A stretch of DNA of 64,000 nucleotides, taken from the NCBI GenBank assembly GCA_037179515.1, contig JAXCGZ010007659.1, forward strand, positions 67,501 to 131,500, given 5' to 3'. This document shows, piece after piece, positions 48,172 to 64,000 of this stretch. The stretch comes from Halocaridina rubra (lineage: Eukaryota > Arthropoda > Malacostraca > Decapoda > Atyidae). Under the pieces are notes generated by a model, which ran no database searches, had not been told where the DNA came from, and was given only the letters and a program-made list of their open reading frames with translations. How positions within the stretch are numbered: position 1 is the first letter of the stretch; each line of letters starts with the position of its first letter. A program made the translations under genes and the position numbers.

Positions 48172-48369
48172 TAAAACAACCCAAGAGTTGTAACCTCTAA
48201 CCTACGGGCCGTCCTTTGGACATGGGCCCGTGCCATCAAAAGGTTGGCTTTAATCTCAAACAACAACAACAATAACCAGTCGTAATATATAGTACATCAT
48301 CGCTTCTTTTTGTGTTTTATTTATGGGCCTTTTTTGTTTCATATTGTGCTGTGATATAAGAGTTTATAT

Positions 48370-50330
<1,961 letters not shown>

Positions 50331-50332
50331 TA

Positions 50333-50700
50333 CACCTAGTTCTCAGGATAACGCGGATATAGGTTCTCAGAAGTCACGAGTAAATGGAATATCGCTTGAA
50401 AAAACGAGTAACTTTCCATATTAAACAATGATAAATGGCATAGCTCGTTCCACAACTGTCCATAGACACACTGTACCAAAGATATAAGATAAGTAAAACA
50501 TATTTTATAAGTACATAACAAAGCAGAAAGACCTGTAGTTATTTATATTAACATGCAAATAGTGTACAGTATAAAAGATGCACAGATTTACTGTACAGTA
50601 AACAAATTAATGCACTCTATTATGCCGTTGGCAACAGGCTTACACTGGGACGTGCATGGTGGCCAGGGTTGCCAGATAAAGCGGATGTTTTTATTTTCAA
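50333..50700 (+). mobile_element. DNA-transposon end, 'ACACxTxGTTCTCAG' family (copy 1)
   Basis: ACACCTAGTTCTCAGGATAA, then GGTTCTCAGAAGTCACGAGT, GAATATCGCTTGAAAAAACG, AGATATAAGATAAGTAAAA and ACTGGGACGTGCATGGTGG. Other copies are at 55806-56285 (reverse) and 60711-61200. Terminal sequence with inner direct repeats resembles a pogo/Tigger relative, but no transposase is seen. Confidence 0.6.
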
Positions 50701-50920
50701 ATGTATGGTACATTTTAAGATATATATTAATTACAAGATGGTAGTACATACTATAAGTTAAATAAAAATGTACTACATCTTTAAGATACTCGAAATAACT
50801 TACCAGCTTATTTGTATATTTTTAATATACAGTAATCCCTCGCTCTATCGCGATTCACCTCTCCCGAATTCACTGTATCGCGATTTTTTATTTATTTATT
50901 TATTTATTTATTTATTTTTT

Positions 50921-51898
<978 letters not shown>

Positions 51899-52016
51899 AT
51901 AATCTTTAAAAAATGTATTTTATTTTTTATTTTTTTAAGGTGTTCCTACTTCGCGAATATTCACCTATCGTGACGGGTCCCGGAACCTAACCCTCGCGAT
52001 AAACAAGGGATCACTG

Positions 52017-54085
<2,069 letters not shown>

Positions 54086-54208
54086 TGTTCTTTTTATATG
54101 CGATGTTTTTATCCACGAAATTGCAATAACGCCCCCCAAAAATAATAGTAAAAAACTCGGAATTCGTGAATAATGCCCCTCCCCCCCCATTTTTTTTTTT
54201 TTTTTTTT

Positions 54209-55299
<1,091 letters not shown>

Positions 55300-55805
55300 A
55301 CGTGTTCTGAAAATATTAAGAACATAAGAATAGGGGGACACTGCAACATGCCTACTGGCACACACGAGGCAGCTCCATTTTTTAATGATATTTTCAGCAT
55401 GTCTAACCTATTCTATTCTACTCTACTTATTTATTCTATTTTTCTTTTCATGATTTTTCTAATAAACACTAACCTATTCATACCCACCCTACCTCTGTCC
55501 TATGTCTATCTAATCTACATTTGAAGGTGTCTACGGTATTGGCATTTATTATCCTACTAGGAATACTCTACGGTATTACCAAGCCAATTTTCACCAATTT
55601 TCCTTTTGAACCTAAATTTATCAAGATTAAATCCATTACCCATTACGAGTTCTGGTTTGATCATGAATTTTTAAAACTTTATTAACATCACCCTTGTTAA
55701 TCTCTTTAAACCATTTATACACCTGAATCATATCCCCCCTATCTCTGTGCCTCTCTAGAGAATGCAGATTAAGTTTTTTTAATCTGTCATATGGTAGATT
55801 TAGGC
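55300..55805 (-). mobile_element. CR1-type LINE C-terminal fragment (second family)
   Basis: The minus strand reads LPYDRLKKLNLHSLERHRDR, GDMIQVYKWFKEINKGDVNK and LKIHDQTRTRNG (55810-55636), then in shifted frames GFNLDKFRFKRKIGENW. This is the CR1 C-terminal domain but clearly distinct from the main family here. It joins the DNA-transposon fragment at about 55805. Confidence 0.75.
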
Positions 55806-56285
55806 ATTGCATAATTAATTTTTTTTTTCGTTTTTTAGTCTTGCTTTGGTTATTTATAATTCTTATTTTATTTTTATATACATTTGCAGATAGAGGCTCG
55901 TTCTCCTGCATCCTCCTCCTCTTCTACCACATAAGTTACTTGCTCACTGCCACCAAGCATGTCCCAGTGTACTGTATAACTGTTGCCCACTGCATAATAG
56001 AGTAAAGTATAGTAATGTATGTTTCTTTCTAGCTGTAATGTGAATATGAATATCTTTTTATACTCTTAAAAATAGATACAGGGCTTTCTGCTTTGCTATG
56101 TAGTAATAAAATATGTTTTTTACTTATCTTATATCTTTGGCATGGTGTGTCTATGTATGGTTTGGAACGTATCTATGCCCTTTATCATTGTTTCCTATGG
56201 AAAATAAGTCGTTTTTTCACGCGATTTTCCATTTACCCGACACTTCTGAGAACCTATCTAGGCGTTATTCTGAGAACTAAGTGTA
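55806..56285 (-). mobile_element. 'ACACxTxGTTCTCAG' DNA-transposon end (copy 2)
   Basis: Minus strand: ACACTTAGTTCTCAGAATAA, GATAGGTTCTCAGAAGTGTC, GGAAAATCGCGTGAAAAAAC, CCATACATAGACACACCATG, ending GGATGCAGGAGAACGAGCCT, after which CR1 sequence begins. It is the cleanest terminus of the family. Confidence 0.65.
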
Positions 56286-57627
56286 TTTTAATTTTTTTAT
56301 TGAAAAAAACATATATCATTTTCTAATGATAAAAAAAATTTATTTCCAGCCTACGAATAATAAAACGGTAAAAATTTGTAAAAAACATAAATTTAGATAG
56401 ATAGAAAGATAGATAGATACATTTATTGACCACCTCTTTTCAAAAGTATAATCTTTACAAAAGGAATATTTGGTCCAAATTACAATGAATAAATACAATA
56501 GATTTTGTACAATCATCAAATAAGTAAATGAATCTTAAATTAATATACATTGTACTAATAACTGAATGATATACGTACGTACAGTATATCTCACAGTATT
56601 GCATCATGCGAAATAGTGTTCGATAGTGTACAATGTATTGGGGTCGCAGCTACGTGAGCTAGCATATATATTTATAATTCCAGTAGTTTCATGATTTTAT
56701 TGATAAAAAACGTATTTCCTAGCCTAAGAATAATAAAACAGTAAAATATAGTAAAAAACATAAATACTAACAGTATTGCAACATGTAAAATATGATACCG
56801 CTATCAGCGTTTCGGACAAAGGCTCTTTCAGTCTAACTCACGTGTGCGCCGTTCACGTTGTGCTTATTAAACGTTTTGCTTGTGTTCGATAGCGTACAAT
56901 GTATTGGGGTTGCAGCTACGTGAGCTAGCATATATATTTATATTTCCAGTAGTTTCATGATTTTATTGATAAAAAAAACGTATTTCTTAGCCTAAGAATA
57001 ATAAAACAGTAAAAAATAGTATAAAACATAAATACTAACTGTATTGCAACATGTAAAATACGATACCGCTATCAGCGTTTCGGACAAAGGCTTCCACCAT
57101 CTTCCATTGTCTCGCCTCACTCGTGTGCGCCATTCACGTTGTGCTTATTATTATTAATATGTTTTGCTTGTGATTTTTGTACTTGCATATTTTAACCTTT
57201 GCAATGCCTCCCAAGCATCCTTCATCTTCTAAGGCTTCTTGTAGTGAGCCTAAGCGTCAAAGGAAAATGTTAACCATAACAGATAAGGTAAGTTTAGCTA
57301 TTACGTACATATAAATTTACGTTGCATGCTGTTATTTTTAGAGTAAAGGGTACTTTTTAACAGTGCAGGGAAGGTTTATACAGTAAACGTAAAAATAATT
57401 GTAAAATACCTATATACATGAGTATGTCATATAAATTTACGTCTGCATGCTGTTATTTATGAAGTAAAGGGTGGTTTGTTAACAGTACAGGGAGGGTTTA
57501 TACAGTTTATACGGTGTAAATGTAAAAATAAATTATAATATCTATGTACATATAGGCTGATCCTACTCCGCGATTTTCCTGGTTCGCGCCGGGTCCCGGA
57601 ACCGAACCCCCGCGATAAGGGGGGGAA

Positions 57628-57631
<4 letters not shown>
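56286..57631 (+). mobile_element. pogo/Tigger element, left-truncated (copy j)
   Basis: Internal Tigger sequence from 56286 with the (TAGA)n-headed insertion (56395-56580), leader repeats, transposase start at about 57205 (CCTCCCAAGCATCCTTCATC...ATAACAGATAAG), and 3' end to CCCCGCGATAAGGGGGGGAA at 57631. The left terminus is lost at the junction with the preceding element. Confidence 0.85.

Positions 57632-57706
<75 letters not shown>
57632..57706. repeat. (AT)n tract at a palindrome centre
   Basis: AT dinucleotides between the right ends of two oppositely oriented Tigger copies. Confidence 0.96.
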
Positions 57707-60400
<2,694 letters not shown>

Positions 60401-60425
60401 TAATATATATGTATATATATATATA

Positions 60426-60630
60426 CAGTGCTCCCTCGTTTATCGTGGGGGTTTGGTTCCGGGACCGGCCGCGATAGGTGAAAATCCGCGAAGTAGGAGC
60501 ACATTATATACATAGGTATTTTACATTTGTTTTTACCTTTACTGTATAAACCCTCCCTGCACTGTTAACAAACCACCCTTTACTTTATTAATAACAGCAT
60601 GCAAGCGTAAATTTATATGAACGTGATATT
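60426..60630 (-). mobile_element. Tigger 3' end fragment (copy m), inverted relative to l
   Basis: CAGTGCTCCCTCGTTTATCG, GGTTTGGTTCCGGGACCGGC, then CCCTCCCTGCACTGTTAACA. The family 3' end in minus orientation, cut off near 60630 where other transposon sequence begins. Mirrors the right end of copy l across a 25-bp AT spacer. Confidence 0.82.
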
Positions 60631-60710
60631 ATGAAGATTGAAAAAAAAAACATTAAGAATAAACAGCAAACAAACTTTCAATATAATATCGTCCGGGAAA
60701 TAGCGTGTAG

Positions 60711-61200
60711 AGAATACACCTTGTTCTCAGAATAACGCGCAGATAGTTCTCAGAAGTGTTGGGTAAATGGAATATCGCGTGAAAAAACGATTAATATTCC
60801 ATTGGAAACAAGATAAAGGGCATAGATACGTTCCAAATCTTACATAGACACACTATGCCAAAGATATAAGATAAGTAAAAACATATTTTACAACTACATA
60901 GCAAAGCAGAAAGCCCTTTATATAGTTTTAAAAGTATACAAAAGATATTCAGATTTACTTTACAGGAAGAAATTAACATACTGTACTGTACTATATTATG
61001 CGGCGGGCAACAGTCATAGAGTACACTGGGACGTGCATGGTGGCAGTGAGCACGTAACTTAAGCAGTAGAAGAGGAGGAGGATGCAGGAGAACGAATCTC
61101 TATCTGCAAATGTAAACAAAGCTAAAATAAAAATTATAAATAACCAAAACAAGACTAGAAAACGAAAAAAAAAATTATTCATACAATGCCTAAATATAAA
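60711..61200 (+). mobile_element. 'ACACxTxGTTCTCAG' DNA-transposon end (copy 3)
   Basis: ACACCTTGTTCTCAGAATAA, ATAGTTCTCAGAAGTGTTGG, GGAATATCGCGTGAAAAAAC, then GACACACTATGCCAAAGATA, ACTGGGACGTGCATGGTGGC and GCAGGAGAACGAATCTCTAT. Collinear with copies 1 and 2 but extending further. Confidence 0.62.
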
Positions 61201-61628
61201 ACACGTTAGCAAGAGTAAAAAACTAGAAAAAAATATATTATGCAACACCTAAATAACTGTAAAAAAAAAAAAAGATGACACATTCTACTCACTGTATTAT
61301 ACCGTGAGCAACAGGCAAGGGACAAGCATAGTGGCAGTGAGCATGTGACGTCAGCAGTTTAAGAAGAGGAGAAGGAACCCCTCTCTGCCAAAGGTAAGAA
61401 ACAATTAACAAAAGCAAAACTAGAAAACTAAATTTTTCTCATTATCTGACGCCTGAATTACTGTAACAAAAAAAAAACACATCCTACTCACTTTATATAA
61501 AAAGATAACACACATTCTACTCACTCTATTATACAGTGACCAACATGTATGGGATGCGTGAGGTGGCAGTAAGCACTTGACATAAGCGGTATTAGAAGAG
61601 GAGAATGAACCTTTGTCTGCCAAACGTA
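61019..61628. repeat. Degenerate ~230-300 bp tandem repeats
   Basis: Three diverged units each with GGTGGCAGTGAGCAxGTxAC, AAGCAGT...AGAAGAGGAG, a CTCTxTCTGCxAA segment and an AAAACTAGAAAAC-like A-rich end (about 61035, 61330 and 61563). They continue the transposon copy at 60711, like the leader repeats seen in Tigger. Confidence 0.6.
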
Positions 61629-62140
61629 AGAATATTCTATCTATCTACCTTGGCTGTTTCCCCTTTTAATTTGGGGGTAGCCGACATAAAAAAAAAGAAA
61701 ACAATAAGGGGATTACTTTGCTCTATGGGCAATGACGAGGGAGCTAGCGACTGTTCAGATGGCACTTCTGGAGTACCACAGCCCATCCTCCCGACTCTTC
61801 CACAACCCGTGTCGCTTCACAATTGCCAGCTCCCCTGCTGCCCCTACCACAGGGCTACCTCTGTAAGATGCAGCCCCGTGGTAACAGCAGATGCCCATCA
61901 GAGCTGCGTCACAATCGCTCTCCACTCATTCCTATTCTTAGCACGCTCGCTTGCTTCCCTCACATCCATCCTCCTATCATTCAGGGCTCTCCTTACTCCA
62001 TCCATCCATCCAAACCTAGGCCTCCCTCTAGCATTTCTCCCATCAACTCTCGCATTCATCACTTTTTTCAGCAGTCTTTCATCATCCATTCTTTCTGCAT
62101 GGCCAAACCAAAATAATGTCTTTTTTTTGAAGCACTCCAT
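61629..62140 (-). mobile_element. LINE C-terminus and 3' end
   Basis: The minus-strand frame 62140-61898 reads LFWFGHAERMDDERLLKKVM, ARVDGRNARGRPRFGWMDGV and RRALNDRRMDVREASERAK, the LINE C-terminal region. It is followed by a 3' UTR with CTAGCTCCCTCGTCATTGCC and CCCCCAAATTAAAAGGGG, then a GGTAGATAGATAG tail. The 3' end matches 28223-28397. Confidence 0.8.
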
Positions 62141-62468
62141 GGCTTAGAGATATTGCGTAGCTTATATTTATGGGCTTACTTGTATATCCTTAGAGAGAGA
62201 GAGACTCTGACGACCAAAATCGGAGTTATAACTAGCTCAGTTTGAAAGATAATATACAAATACAGTGATCCCTCGCTATATCGCGGTTCACCTATCGCGG
62301 ATTCACTATATCGCGTTTTTTTTTTTGGCAATTTTTTTTTTTCTGGGTACAGTGTTCCCACCCTTATCATGGTAGTTCGGTTCCGGGACCCGGTGCGAAC
62401 CAAAAAAACCGCGAAGTAGGATCAGCCTAAAAAAAAAAAATTTTTTTTTTTTTTTTTAAAGATGATTA

Positions 62469-63505
<1,037 letters not shown>

Positions 63506-64000
63506 AAAAAAAAAAAAAAATGCTATACAGTGAGAACGCGAACTAAGAAACGCGAATAACTGGGGGAACACTGTATATGCGAAAATATAAAAATTTTAAG
63601 AAATAAAAATTTCCAGTATTTTCATTATTTTTTTGAAAACAAAAATTTTCATTATTTCATTGATACAAAACTGTATTTCCAAGCATAAGAATAATAAAAC
63701 AGCAACGAAATAGTAAAAAAACATAAATTTTAACATGTAACTCTGCACCATAGAAAGTACGATACCGGTATCAGCGTTTCAGAAAACCCAAGGGTCACAC
63801 CTACGTGAGCTAGCATATATTAAAATTCCAGTAGCGTTATTATTTTATTGATATAAAATATGTATTTCTTAGCCTAAGAATAATAAAACAGTAAAAAACA
63901 TAAATTATCACAGTATTACACCATGTAAAATAAGATACCGGTATCATCATTTCGGAAAACGTAAAGGGTCTCACCTACGTGAGCTAGTACATATTGAAAT

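Larger units (their letters stand above)
47109..48275 (+). mobile_element. I-type LINE 3' part (RNase H, zinc knuckle) inserted in Penelope
   Basis: 5'-truncated LINE ending TCTCAAACAACAACAACAATAA (a short CAA/TAA tail) and flanked by an 11-bp direct repeat of target. It contains an RNase H domain and a C-terminal CCHC motif. It is itself interrupted by a minus-strand Penelope fragment (47128-47294) flanked by an 18-19 bp duplication. RNase H after RT is typical of the I group. Confidence 0.83.
46524..48345 (+). mobile_element. Penelope-like element 3' part, plus arm (interrupted)
   Basis: Plus arm 46524-47108, then resuming at 48276-48345 (CCAGTCGTAATATATAGTAC...GTGTTTTATTTATGGGCC). This matches the end of the minus arm at 45873-45945. 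The gap is filled by an I-type LINE with an exact 11-bp target duplication CCAGTCGTAAT (47098-47108 and 48276-48286). Confidence 0.87.

Overview
This is a eukaryotic, intron-bearing, repeat-saturated nuclear window, most likely from a decapod crustacean. The species is an inference. It rests on the extreme load of (AT)n, (ATT)n and (GA)n microsatellites combined with CR1, RTE, Penelope and pogo/Tigger families. There is no operon-like gene packing. Only one host gene is recognisable: CDIPT (phosphatidylinositol synthase) on the + strand. Its exon 1 is at 34419-34458 and exon 2 at 42248-42382, separated by a 7.8-kb intron full of old transposons; later exons were not found in the window.

Layout. 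1-16 kb: microsatellites, several copies of one CR1-type LINE (1956-3691 minus; 8112-8340 minus and 8341-8710 plus head to head; a long copy at 9640-13602; a second copy directly after it at 13603-15940), a tRNA-derived SINE, a pogo/Tigger element with a transposase remnant (6347-7474) and a small foldback MITE (7876-8017). 16.4-18.05 kb: a tandem array of ~272-bp units, each carrying a tRNA-like Pol III promoter, plus one inverted copy, bracketed by (AT)n. 18.68-28.55 kb: one Gypsy-type LTR retrotransposon on the minus strand whose 5' LTR is split by about 4.4 kb of later insertions (a nearly full-length RTE LINE with a SINE inside it, then a LINE/CR1 chimera). 28.8-34.0 kb: a relatively intact two-ORF LINE on the minus strand, whose 3' end matches the tail of the SINEs in this window.

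34.4-42.4 kb: CDIPT exons and intron 1, which holds a decayed Tigger transposase split by a LINE. 42.5-64 kb: a cluster of pogo/Tigger elements, nearly all bounded by (AT)n tracts, several nested in each other, several with internal tandem repeats, and some carrying a ~1-kb foldback element. A Penelope-like palindrome (45.87-48.35 kb) with a nested I-type LINE sits in the middle.

No multi-gene pathway or defence system is visible. The distinctive content is transposon architecture: nested and self-nested insertions, a SINE/LINE partner pair, a tRNA-like satellite, a higher-order repeat inside a DNA transposon, and a composite Tigger/foldback unit. Family names below LINE, LTR, PLE and pogo level are judgements from motifs read by eye; no database search was run.
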